Source of the DNA: an uncultured Paracoccaceae bacterium
Lineage (GTDB): Bacteria > Pseudomonadota > Alphaproteobacteria > Rhodobacterales > Rhodobacteraceae
Assembly: GCA_947492475.1 (NCBI GenBank)
Contig: CANLNM010000011.1
Location: forward strand, 1-64,000
Reading direction: 5' to 3'
Length of the DNA stretch: 64,000 bases
Shown: piece by piece, positions 26,078 to 34,141 of the stretch
Layout: every line of letters starts with the position of its first letter
Numbering within the stretch: the stretch's first letter is position 1
Translations under genes and position numbers: made by a program
The notes under the pieces: generated by a model
Databases searched by the model: none
What the model was told of the DNA's origin: nothing
Seen by the model: the letters and a program-made list of their open reading frames with translations, nothing else

Positions 26078-27270
26078 AGGTTCTGTTGATCACGCAGCAT
26101 TTCGACATTGTCGGGGGCAGTGATGTGATGGTGCATCAGACCAAACGTCTGTTGCAGCAGGCCGGCCACGAAGTTGAGATATTTGCTGCCCGCGGCCCTG
26201 ACCAGCCCGATGATGGGATCTATCCGGGCGCGGATCATTTTTATCGACCCTCACCCACCACAATTGGACGGTTTTTATATTCGGGGCAGGCGCGCAAACG
26301 GTTGGATGCGTTGCTGGATCGGTTTCCGGCAGATGTGGCGCATCTGCATATTCACTATGGCACGCTGACCTCGTCGATCCTTGCACCTTTGCGGCGGCGC
26401 AACGTCCGGATTGTGCAGCATTTGCACGAATATCGCAGCTTTTGTTCGGTTTATACGGCGCAACGGGGCGGAGAAACCTGTTTGGACTGCCGGGTTGGAT
26501 CGTATTTTCCCGGACTTAAACATCGCTGCAACCAAGGGTCGTTGCTGCGATCCCTGATATCGACATCTGAAATGTATGTGGCCGACCGGTTGGGGGCCAA
26601 ATCCGCGCCCGATCAGTTTTTGGCCGTGTCGCATTTTCAACGGCAAATGATCGTGGATCAGGGTCTGCCGGCTGATCGGATTGCGACGCTTTATAACCCA
26701 GTTGATAACATGTTTTTCCCCGATCAGATCCCGGATATGGCGGACCGCCACGGGGTGCTGTTTGTTGGGCGTATCGAAGCCTATAAAGGCGTGTTTGACC
26801 TGTTGGATGTGGCACAAACCTTGCCCGATACCCGGTTCACCTTTGTTGGGGACGGATCCGCGCGGGGGGACCTGGAACAGCGCGCGCAGGGGCTTGCCAA
26901 TGTTCACATCCTAGGCAAACTGGACCGCGCCGACGTGATCCCCCATCTTTTGGGGCATCGGATGATGGTGGTGCCATCACGCTGGCATGAAACCTTTGGG
27001 CTGACGGCGGTCGAAGCCATGGCCACGGGCTGTGTTCCGATTGTCACCCGAATGGGCGGGCTGCCCGAAGTGGTACAAGATCAGACCGCCGGGTTTGTTG
27101 TTGAAATGGGGGATAAAACACAGATGCGCACCCGGATTTCAGAATTACATAGCGATGATGGTCTGGCGACAGATATGAGTGCGCAGGCCCACCTGCGGGC
27201 GCGTGATACGTTTTCAGAGGATCAATATCTGGGCGCATTGCTGGGTTGGTATCGAGAGACCGCACAGTGA
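26074..27270 (+). CDS. GT4 glycosyltransferase
   Basis: A 398-residue GT-B enzyme. VLLITQHFDIVGGSDVMVHQ is the acceptor-domain start with the Gly-Gly loop. The linker has GVLFVGRIEAYKGVFDLLD, and the donor domain contains VVPSRWHETFGLTAVEAMATG with the E-x7-E-like pair, then GGLPEVV. A cysteine cluster (CSVYTAQRGGETCLDC ... HRC) resembles metal or disulfide sites seen in some GT4 members. It overlaps a sulfotransferase gene (ATGA) and the polymerase gene (GTGA). Confidence 0.85.
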   Translation: MKVLLITQHFDIVGGSDVMVHQTKRLLQQAGHEVEIFAARGPDQPDDGIYPGADHFYRPSPTTIGRFLYSGQARKRLDALLDRFPADVAHLHIHYGTLTSSILAPLRRRNVRIVQHLHEYRSFCSVYTAQRGGETCLDCRVGSYFPGLKHRCNQGSLLRSLISTSEMYVADRLGAKSAPDQFLAVSHFQRQMIVDQGLPADRIATLYNPVDNMFFPDQIPDMADRHGVLFVGRIEAYKGVFDLLDVAQTLPDTRFTFVGDGSARGDLEQRAQGLANVHILGKLDRADVIPHLLGHRMMVVPSRWHETFGLTAVEAMATGCVPIVTRMGGLPEVVQDQTAGFVVEMGDKTQMRTRISELHSDDGLATDMSAQAHLRARDTFSEDQYLGALLGWYRETAQ

Positions 27271-28643
27271 GCGATCTAGCATCAATGCAGCCGGATAGAT
27301 CAGCTCACAGCTGGGACGGACATCACGGCTCTCGCCGGAACCCTTGGGGCAGAGCCATTGTACATTGGACAATCCTGACAACCATTTTGCTCCTATTCTA
27401 CAGTAAAGCATTGGCAACTTTTGTACCTGTATTTGGGTTTGTCGACGAACTGGTTCTATTGGTTGCATTGATGCTGTTACCCCATAGTCTGCTGTCAAAA
27501 ACTTCACAGAATGGATTGCGTCTTTTGGCCATTGTCATCTTTGCGACGGCCATGTGGTTCATGCTGGCGTCTTTCATATGGGGGGATGGACGGTTGGCTA
27601 GTGGGCGGGCAGTTTTCTATACAATCCTAGGGAGCTTCGTTCACGTTAAGCTGTTTCTGTTTTGTTGGTTGGGGTTGTTTTTAGTACACTTTAGCTTTGT
27701 TCGAATTTCGGGACGTTTCATTACATTTCTAATTGTGACGATGATGGTGGGGTTTGCCTTTAACCATCTGGCTGAATCTACGTTCCTTGCCACATTCCCA
27801 ATCGAATTGAGCGAACGGTTTGGCACCAAAAGGATCGTTGGATTTCACCTGACCAATGTAGCAGGCCCGACGTTTTTTGCCTTGTTTCTCATCAGTCGGT
27901 TGGCTGATTCCGTCCAAAAACACGGCCGGTTACCTTTGACACACTTTACCACCGCGACGGTTCTAGTGCTGTATATTTTTGTGATTTCAACAACGCGATC
28001 GGCCATCATTAGCTACTTTATTGGCGTTATGCTCGTGGTCATTGGAACCCAAAGCGGGCGCTGGCTTATTGTTGGGCTATCTGCGATTACGGCAATTCTC
28101 TCCATGTTTGCAGGCAATTTGGGCCTTCAGGATATTGAAATCATTCAATCCGGCCAAAGCATGTTGCGCGGGCTGTTTGTCGAACCCGACATCCGAATTT
28201 CACGGTCCATCATGATGTATTATGGATCGCAATTGGCTCTGGATCATTTCCCGGTAGGAATTGGTGTTGCCAATTACGCTTCTCCATATGCGGAACATTC
28301 GCCGATTTACAATCAATTGGGCCTAAGCGGTTTGATTTACATTCAGGCCTATAATGGTGTCATCGATAGCAACCTTGCCTCCATTTTTGGTGAATTAGGT
28401 TATTTGGGACTGGCGCTGATTATAACCAACTTGGCCCTTCTCTGGCGGGTCGCCTTGAAAAACACCACTGGTGCTGGAATGTTCATCAGCTACATCGCTT
28501 TGATCATCGTAATGAACAGTGTGACCTCCCCAGTTTTTTTTAAAGGGGATTGGTGTGTTACCTTTGCAATTTTGCTAATGAAGTTTTGGCAGGGGCGATC
28601 GAGGCAACCGAACAGTGAGTGGAACAAACCGCATGCAAGTTAA
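27267..28643 (+). CDS. Wzy-like O-antigen polymerase/ligase
   Basis: A 458-residue membrane protein with about 10-12 hydrophobic segments and a long periplasmic loop near residues 285-365 (RGLFVEPDIRISRS ... GVANYASPYAEHSP), as in Wzy polymerases and O-antigen ligases. ISTTRSAIISYF is the conserved Arg-containing membrane segment of the family. The start is GTG, overlapping the upstream stop by 4 bases. The base composition is visibly AT-richer than its neighbours, which is common for polymerase genes and may mark horizontal exchange. It probably joins repeat units in the periplasm. Confidence 0.78.
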   Translation: MSDLASMQPDRSAHSWDGHHGSRRNPWGRAIVHWTILTTILLLFYSKALATFVPVFGFVDELVLLVALMLLPHSLLSKTSQNGLRLLAIVIFATAMWFMLASFIWGDGRLASGRAVFYTILGSFVHVKLFLFCWLGLFLVHFSFVRISGRFITFLIVTMMVGFAFNHLAESTFLATFPIELSERFGTKRIVGFHLTNVAGPTFFALFLISRLADSVQKHGRLPLTHFTTATVLVLYIFVISTTRSAIISYFIGVMLVVIGTQSGRWLIVGLSAITAILSMFAGNLGLQDIEIIQSGQSMLRGLFVEPDIRISRSIMMYYGSQLALDHFPVGIGVANYASPYAEHSPIYNQLGLSGLIYIQAYNGVIDSNLASIFGELGYLGLALIITNLALLWRVALKNTTGAGMFISYIALIIVMNSVTSPVFFKGDWCVTFAILLMKFWQGRSRQPNSEWNKPHAS

Positions 28644-29736
28644 CATCCTGGGAACACGCGGCATTCCGGCGTCACATGGGGGGTTTGAAACCTTTGTGGG
28701 GCGGCTTGCGCCTTATTTGCGCGACCAAGGCCACGATGTGGTGGTCTATTGTCAGCGCGACGCCCCCGCAGAGGGCCCCAAAGAAGACGATTATCAGGGC
28801 ATCAAACGGGTGCATTTCACCCCCAAACGGGGCGGGCCCGTGGGCACAATGGAATTTGATCTGGCCTGTGTGCGGGATGTGGTCAAACGCCCCGGCGTGG
28901 ATCTGGTGCTGGGTTATAACACCGCCATATTCAACGTGCTGGAACGGCTGCGCCGCCGCCCGGTGGTGATGAACATGGACGGGATCGAATGGAAACGCGC
29001 CAAATGGGGGATCGGCGCCAAGGCGTGGTTTTATCTCAACGAAGTGGCGGGTGCCAATCTGTGCCATGTGGCCGTGGCCGACCATCCTGAAATCGCCAAA
29101 CATGTGCAGGCGCGGTGTTTCAAAACACCTGTGATGATCCCCTATGGGGCGGATAAAATCACCGATGCACCTGACGGGCCTGTGCGTGATCTTGGGCTGG
29201 AACCGGGTCGCTATTTTGTTTCGATCGCCCGGGCGGAACCGGAAAATTCCATCCTCGAAATGGTACAGGCCTTTTCCAGCCTGCAGACCGATACCAAATG
29301 TCTGGTGCTGGGCAATCTGTCCGACGATGTGCCCTATCACCGCGCCGTTCAGGCCGCGGCGGGGGACAATGTGATTTTCCCCGGTGGGATCTATGATCCG
29401 GCCGCTGTCGCCGCGATCCGGTTTCATGCGCTGGCCTATTTACATGGGCATCAGGTGGGCGGCACCAATCCGTCCCTGGTCGAAGCGTTGGGGGCGGGCA
29501 ATCCGGTGCTGGCCCATGACAACCGGTTCAACCGTTGGACGGCCGGGGCAGGCCAGTTCTATTTCAGCGACACAGCCAGTGCTGCCGCGCAGATGCAGCG
29601 CCTGCTGGATGATCCTGCCGCCGTACAGGCCGCCCGCGATGCAGCCCGCAATCGTCACGCCGAAGCGTTTTTGTGGGATGACGTGCTGAAAACCTACGAA
29701 GATGTGCTGATAGACACAGCCAACCGGCGGAAATAA
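28633..29736 (+). CDS. GT4 glycosyltransferase with DUF1972-type N-terminus
   Basis: A 367-residue GT-B glycosyltransferase. The N-terminus NILGTRGIPASHGGFETFV is the signature of the DUF1972 acceptor domain found in rhamnosyl- and galactosyltransferases of EPS loci. NMDGIEWKRAKWG and the donor part GTNPSLVEALGAGNPVLAHD confirm the fold. The ATG at 28633 gives the family-typical first residues; a GTG 18 bases earlier is also possible. It overlaps the polymerase gene by 11 bases. Confidence 0.87.
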   Translation: MQVNILGTRGIPASHGGFETFVGRLAPYLRDQGHDVVVYCQRDAPAEGPKEDDYQGIKRVHFTPKRGGPVGTMEFDLACVRDVVKRPGVDLVLGYNTAIFNVLERLRRRPVVMNMDGIEWKRAKWGIGAKAWFYLNEVAGANLCHVAVADHPEIAKHVQARCFKTPVMIPYGADKITDAPDGPVRDLGLEPGRYFVSIARAEPENSILEMVQAFSSLQTDTKCLVLGNLSDDVPYHRAVQAAAGDNVIFPGGIYDPAAVAAIRFHALAYLHGHQVGGTNPSLVEALGAGNPVLAHDNRFNRWTAGAGQFYFSDTASAAAQMQRLLDDPAAVQAARDAARNRHAEAFLWDDVLKTYEDVLIDTANRRK

Positions 29737-29757
29737 TCGGGCCCCGACAGGCCCGAT
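29736..29757. terminator. shared bidirectional terminator hairpin
   Basis: ATCGGGCC (29736-29743) pairs with GGCCCGAT (29750-29757) around 6 bases, in the 30-base gap between convergent genes. Confidence 0.55.
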
Positions 29758-29766
29758 CTGTTGCGG

Positions 29767-31140
29767 TTAGCGCGTGGCGGCTGTCACACCTGATGTGATC
29801 AGCGAGGGGGTGATCTGCTGGATCACACGGTTCCAGCGTGTCACGGGCTGTTCGGCCACAAAGATCACATCATCAGGGCGCAATTCAAACCGGGCGGCCA
29901 GGGTCAGGTTGGCGGCGTTGCGCGCATCCAGATGCCATGCGGTGACCGCGCCAAAATCCCTTGGATCGCTGGACGCACGCAGCACATAGATCTGCGACAC
30001 ATCCCCGGTGCGGGTTGGCACCCCATTGGCCCCATCAAACAGCGCATCCGCCAGGCTGGCCTGTTGCCCATAGGGCAGGGCATAGCGGCTCTGCTGGCCG
30101 ACTTCGCCGGTCAGGTAGACATAGTCGCGTTCCACCGCGCCCAGTTCCATACGGGTCAGATAGTTCTGACGTCCTTCGGCCAGTTCGGCGCGGCGCAGGT
30201 TCACTTCGGTCTGTAACTCGGTCAGCGCGGCCTGCCGGGACCGTTGGCGCAATTCCACCAGCGTGATCTGCTGGGCGAAATAATCCTGCGCGTCATTCAA
30301 TTCATAGGTCGTGTCCACAAAGATCGAATCCCCGTCCACCAGACGCAGCCGTTGCAGGTCAGGGCGGGTGCGGAAGTCTTCCATTGGGATCTGATAGAGC
30401 TGCCCGTCGCGGTAAATCCGGATCGAGGCATAGCTTTCGTCCGTCAATGCCGCGCCACCCGCGGCGACCAATGCTTCGCTCAGCACCAAAGGGGTTAGTT
30501 GCAACGGCACAGCCATAGGACGTGCCACAGCCCCGCCCACGGTGATGCGTTGTGAATTAAATTCCGCGATCTCAAGACTGAATGTCGGGTCTATCTGGGC
30601 GGAAATCAGGCTTTCGAACAGGGTGGCTTCGGCTTCTTCTAGGGTGGAACCCGCAATGACGATCCGCCCCACATTGGGGATATGGATCGCGCCATCATCC
30701 TGCACGGTATAGCCTTGGCGACTGTTTTGTGCGGCCAACAAACCGGACAATTGTTCCACCGAACTGCCCCCCGATGGGGTGGCCAGCAGCACCACATCGC
30801 CAACGCCGATGTGATAGGGACCAATCGCCGGGGTCTGAGGCACAGACAAAGACAGACGCCCCGGTGCAGGGGCCGTGGTCACAGGCGGGGTGGGCAAGGC
30901 GCCCGCGCCGCGCAACCCGCTGCCATAGCCCGCCGTTTGCGAAAACAGCGCCGGCAAGGTGCGCGGTGCATAAGGCGCGCGATTGGCCAGGCTGACGGTT
31001 TCGCCATTCAGCGCCACAACCCGCAGGGCTGTGTCTTCGGTGACGCCTGCATCCACAACAGGGCTGCGATATAGGTTGCCACAGGCGGACAACGCCCCGG
31101 ACATTGCCAGAACCAAACCTAAAACAGTCAGATGACGCAT
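29767..31140 (-). CDS. Wza-like polysaccharide export lipoprotein (system A)
   Basis: A 457-residue outer-membrane export protein. The signal peptide ends in LSAC, a lipobox, near residues 17-20. The Poly_export domain begins around YHIGVGDVVLLATP, and SLBB-like repeats follow (ITVGGAVARPMAVPLQLTP, VYLTGEVGQQSRYALPYGQ). A coiled coil with many Arg/Gln/Glu is inserted near 310-345. The ATG at 31140 with GGGAG upstream is preferred over a longer frame. It is last of a minus-strand operon after the YjbH-like and YjbF-like genes, as in group-4 capsule and Yjb systems, and would form the channel for the polymer. Confidence 0.85.
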   Translation of the reverse strand: MRHLTVLGLVLAMSGALSACGNLYRSPVVDAGVTEDTALRVVALNGETVSLANRAPYAPRTLPALFSQTAGYGSGLRGAGALPTPPVTTAPAPGRLSLSVPQTPAIGPYHIGVGDVVLLATPSGGSSVEQLSGLLAAQNSRQGYTVQDDGAIHIPNVGRIVIAGSTLEEAEATLFESLISAQIDPTFSLEIAEFNSQRITVGGAVARPMAVPLQLTPLVLSEALVAAGGAALTDESYASIRIYRDGQLYQIPMEDFRTRPDLQRLRLVDGDSIFVDTTYELNDAQDYFAQQITLVELRQRSRQAALTELQTEVNLRRAELAEGRQNYLTRMELGAVERDYVYLTGEVGQQSRYALPYGQQASLADALFDGANGVPTRTGDVSQIYVLRASSDPRDFGAVTAWHLDARNAANLTLAARFELRPDDVIFVAEQPVTRWNRVIQQITPSLITSGVTAATR

Positions 31141-31159
31141 GTTTTTCTCCCTGTGAGGC

Positions 31160-31765
31160 TTAGACGCGGGGTCTAAGCAGGATTTCTCCGCTGAAATCAC
31201 CAATCCATTGTCGGGATTGAATCACGCGGCTCGTTGTTGGGTTTATCCAATACAGATTGACGAAACTTTGATCCAGAGAGTTACAGCTCTCGGCCCAAAG
31301 CAGGGCAGGGACGTTGCCAATTTCCGTCAGGACATTGGCCGCGCCGCGCGTTTCGATCAGGCATTGATAAGTTCGTGTGCGGGTGGTGTCATCGCCCAGC
31401 AGATAGGTGTGGAACCGTTCGGTGATCACGCCAGCGCGGCGCGCCCGAATGGCGCGACGGGTTGCGCTGGCCTCCACAGCCAGCAGCCCCTGACCCACGC
31501 CGCGGGTGCCCATCACCATGCCATCTTCGACCAGAATACCGGCCCCATCTGCGGCCAGCCATGTTTGCACACCGTCGCGATTCTGGGCCAAAAGCAGGGT
31601 CGAATTCAGCCCAGTTTCCATAAACCGGACCTGCAATTGTGGGGCGTCGGCCTGCATCAGCGGCACAAAGCGGGGCGAAAATTGTGGCTGATCGCCCCAT
31701 TGCCCCCCACAGCCCGCCAACAGCAAAAGCCCGGCCAATGCCGCATTCCGCATAGACATGATCAT
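31160..31765 (-). CDS. YjbF/GfcB-family outer-membrane lipoprotein
   Basis: A 201-residue lipoprotein with signal ALAGLLLLAGC ending in a lipobox. The mature domain (RFVPLMQADAPQLQVRFMETG ... VTITE-like strands ... IGDFSGEILLRP) matches the YjbF/GfcB family found in exopolysaccharide operons. The start at 31765 forms an ATGA overlap with the upstream YjbH-like gene; other in-frame ATGs lie at 31783, 31759 and 31753. The family is needed for export of group-4 capsule or Yjb polysaccharide, with unknown mechanism. Confidence 0.8.
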   Translation of the reverse strand: MIMSMRNAALAGLLLLAGCGGQWGDQPQFSPRFVPLMQADAPQLQVRFMETGLNSTLLLAQNRDGVQTWLAADGAGILVEDGMVMGTRGVGQGLLAVEASATRRAIRARRAGVITERFHTYLLGDDTTRTRTYQCLIETRGAANVLTEIGNVPALLWAESCNSLDQSFVNLYWINPTTSRVIQSRQWIGDFSGEILLRPRV

Positions 31766-33855
31766 CGGAAAAACCGCCCCCATTGATCGGTCAATTCAGG
31801 CTGGCGATAATCCCGCACCACCCCATAAAGCCGGTTATTGACGTTCAGCCGTGCGCCGCCATCGCGTACAACAGGCCGGATGACGCTGATCCGCGCATCG
31901 CGTGACGGTTCCCCTGACAGCCAGCTATTGGGGATCTCAATCCGAATGCCTTTGTCAAACGACCCTTCGCCAAAATCGGTAAACGGCACATCGGTTAGGG
32001 TCATAAACGCCCCAACCTTAAAGCCATTGTTGAATTCCCGATCCAGCGACAGCGTTGCGCCGTAATCCCCGGCCAGATAGCGACCGACATCCAGTTGCGC
32101 GTGAAAATCATTGCCCAGATCGTAGTAAACCGATGCATGCCCGGTCAGGACGTCATAATCCTGAAACCCAAACAGCATGTCAAAGTCCCGCTGCACGGCA
32201 TAATTCAACTCGACCCCCGCCGCCAAACGGCTGTTGACCGGGAACCACAGCATTTCGCCGGACACACCACCATACATGTTTTCCAGATAGCCCACCGTGA
32301 CCCGGCCAAACATATCCTGCCCCAGACGGGTGAAATATTCAGCCGTCAGATAATTGATTTCCAGATCGCTTTCTTGGGCATAGCGTAGGGCATCTGAACG
32401 CACGTGCTGGATCACCGAATTGGACAAACGGTTTGATCCATCAATATTGCCCCAAAGCGGCTGCCGCATCAGGCCCGAAAACACCAATCCGGGATTGGGG
32501 GAATACCGCGCATGCAGCTGTAATCCGAAATCACCCCGCACCGGGGTTTGCGGTTCAAACAGGGAAAAGGCCGTATAGGGTGTCAGGCTCCAATCGAATT
32601 CGGACCCGTTAAAGTCAGGCGTTGTGCCATGGGCATCCGAAAACTGCGCCCGACTTTGGCTGAGCCAATCCCCCTGCAGGTCGAACTCTAATTCAGACAG
32701 ATCAGCACGGGTTAGGGTCACATTGGTCTGTGCCATGCCCTGCACAACAAAGGTGATGTCGAATTGGCTGACATGGGGGGGCAAAGTATTGGCCAGCACC
32801 CGCGCGGCACGTCCCAGCGCTTGGGCTTCGGCCTGATAAGTGTCGTTGCGCATGATCAACCGGGCGGTGTTGCCGGTGATGTGCAACCCCATAAAATGCA
32901 GCCCCTCGGCCGTCAATTGTGCGGCAACCTGATCCTGTAGGGCATTGGGGCTGGCCCCCGGCTGGTTCCAGCTGGCCGCGGCCACAGAACTGAGCGGCGC
33001 CAAAGGCACAGGCGCGCTGTCCAACCCACCGGGCACACGCGGCTGCGCCGGGTCCAGCTGATAGCTCAGCCGCAGCCCCAGATCGGTGCCTTGCATGTAA
33101 TACGCCCCAAGGCTGAACCCGTTTTCAAAGGCATATGAGGCCCCCAAATTGATCGGGCCGGGTTCGGGCATATCGTTGAATTGCCGTTCGTTCAGGTAAA
33201 GATCCGGGGAATATTCAACAAACAGGTTCAGACGATCCGTCGCCTGCCATTCCAGCCCGCCAAACAGCGCCACATCGCCGCGAAACCACGATCCGGCATC
33301 CAATTGCCCGGTTTGATCATTGTCCCCGGCGCGCGGGTCAGGGCGGGTGGCGAAATAATCGGAAAACCAGGATAGCGGCGAGTCAAACCCACCGCGATTG
33401 GCCAAACGCCCCCAACCCAGCCCGCCTGTCACGGTCAAACGTGGGGATACATGTTTGGTCGCCACCAGATATTCACTGCTGTAAATCCCCGTGCCGCCAA
33501 AATCGCGCAACCCCACGGCGATGGCAGGGCGGTTTGATGTTTCTTCGGCCAGTAGAAAATGCAGATCAAAGCTGCGATCCCAACGCGTATCGGCAAATTC
33601 ATCAATGTCGTCGATGATCGAATAGCGAAATACACCATAGGTGCGCGGCGTGATCTGAAAGGTCAGCGAATGACGCAGATTATTGCCAAAATACCCCGAT
33701 GTCAGCGCCAGATTGCCGTCTTCTAGAACCATGGCCGTTGGCAAATCTGCCAGTCCGGGCGCGCCATAAAGCGATAATTGCTCTGCATGCACATGACCCG
33801 GCAATATCACCCCCAAAAGGGCACACAGTATCTGTCTGGCTCTGAGGCGACCCAT
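31762..33855 (-). CDS. YjbH/GfcD-family outer-membrane protein
   Basis: A 697-residue protein with a signal peptide (cleavage near HVHA/EQ) and a largely beta-strand mature part typical of the YjbH family: LYGAPGLADLPTAMVLEDGNLALT at the start, repeated aromatic-ended strands, and YDVLTGHASVYYDLGNDF near the C-terminus. Members are thought to form large outer-membrane beta barrels that assist polymer export. It is the first gene of the minus-strand operon with the YjbF-like and Wza-like genes and is divergent from the Wzc-like kinase. Confidence 0.85.
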   Translation of the reverse strand: MGRLRARQILCALLGVILPGHVHAEQLSLYGAPGLADLPTAMVLEDGNLALTSGYFGNNLRHSLTFQITPRTYGVFRYSIIDDIDEFADTRWDRSFDLHFLLAEETSNRPAIAVGLRDFGGTGIYSSEYLVATKHVSPRLTVTGGLGWGRLANRGGFDSPLSWFSDYFATRPDPRAGDNDQTGQLDAGSWFRGDVALFGGLEWQATDRLNLFVEYSPDLYLNERQFNDMPEPGPINLGASYAFENGFSLGAYYMQGTDLGLRLSYQLDPAQPRVPGGLDSAPVPLAPLSSVAAASWNQPGASPNALQDQVAAQLTAEGLHFMGLHITGNTARLIMRNDTYQAEAQALGRAARVLANTLPPHVSQFDITFVVQGMAQTNVTLTRADLSELEFDLQGDWLSQSRAQFSDAHGTTPDFNGSEFDWSLTPYTAFSLFEPQTPVRGDFGLQLHARYSPNPGLVFSGLMRQPLWGNIDGSNRLSNSVIQHVRSDALRYAQESDLEINYLTAEYFTRLGQDMFGRVTVGYLENMYGGVSGEMLWFPVNSRLAAGVELNYAVQRDFDMLFGFQDYDVLTGHASVYYDLGNDFHAQLDVGRYLAGDYGATLSLDREFNNGFKVGAFMTLTDVPFTDFGEGSFDKGIRIEIPNSWLSGEPSRDARISVIRPVVRDGGARLNVNNRLYGVVRDYRQPELTDQWGRFFR

Positions 33856-34141
33856 ATTTGTTCATTCCAACTGCTTCGTGCTTCAATCATTCTTCTATGC
33901 CGGGAGCCGCCCACACGAGCAACATTGACGCAGGCAGCCGGGGCAATTTGGCGACACCTGTTGCCAATCCACCTCCTATTTTTGGGGCGATAACAACGAA
34001 AGATTACTCGACAAAAAAAGCAAAAGCTGACACAGAGCAGAGACTTTGTTAACAAAATTGCATGTCTCTCTGATTATCAGTTTGACGACAAAAAAACGAC
34101 TATGATGGCGGCCAATTTGGGTCGAAACGGGAAGCTAAACG
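33856..34141. promoter_or_regulatory. divergent promoter region of export system A
   Basis: 286 bases, AT-richer than the genes, between the YjbH-like operon and the Wzc-like gene. A candidate plus-strand promoter is TTAACA (34049-34054) and GATTAT (34072-34077), spacing 17. The minus-strand promoter was not resolved. Confidence 0.4.
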
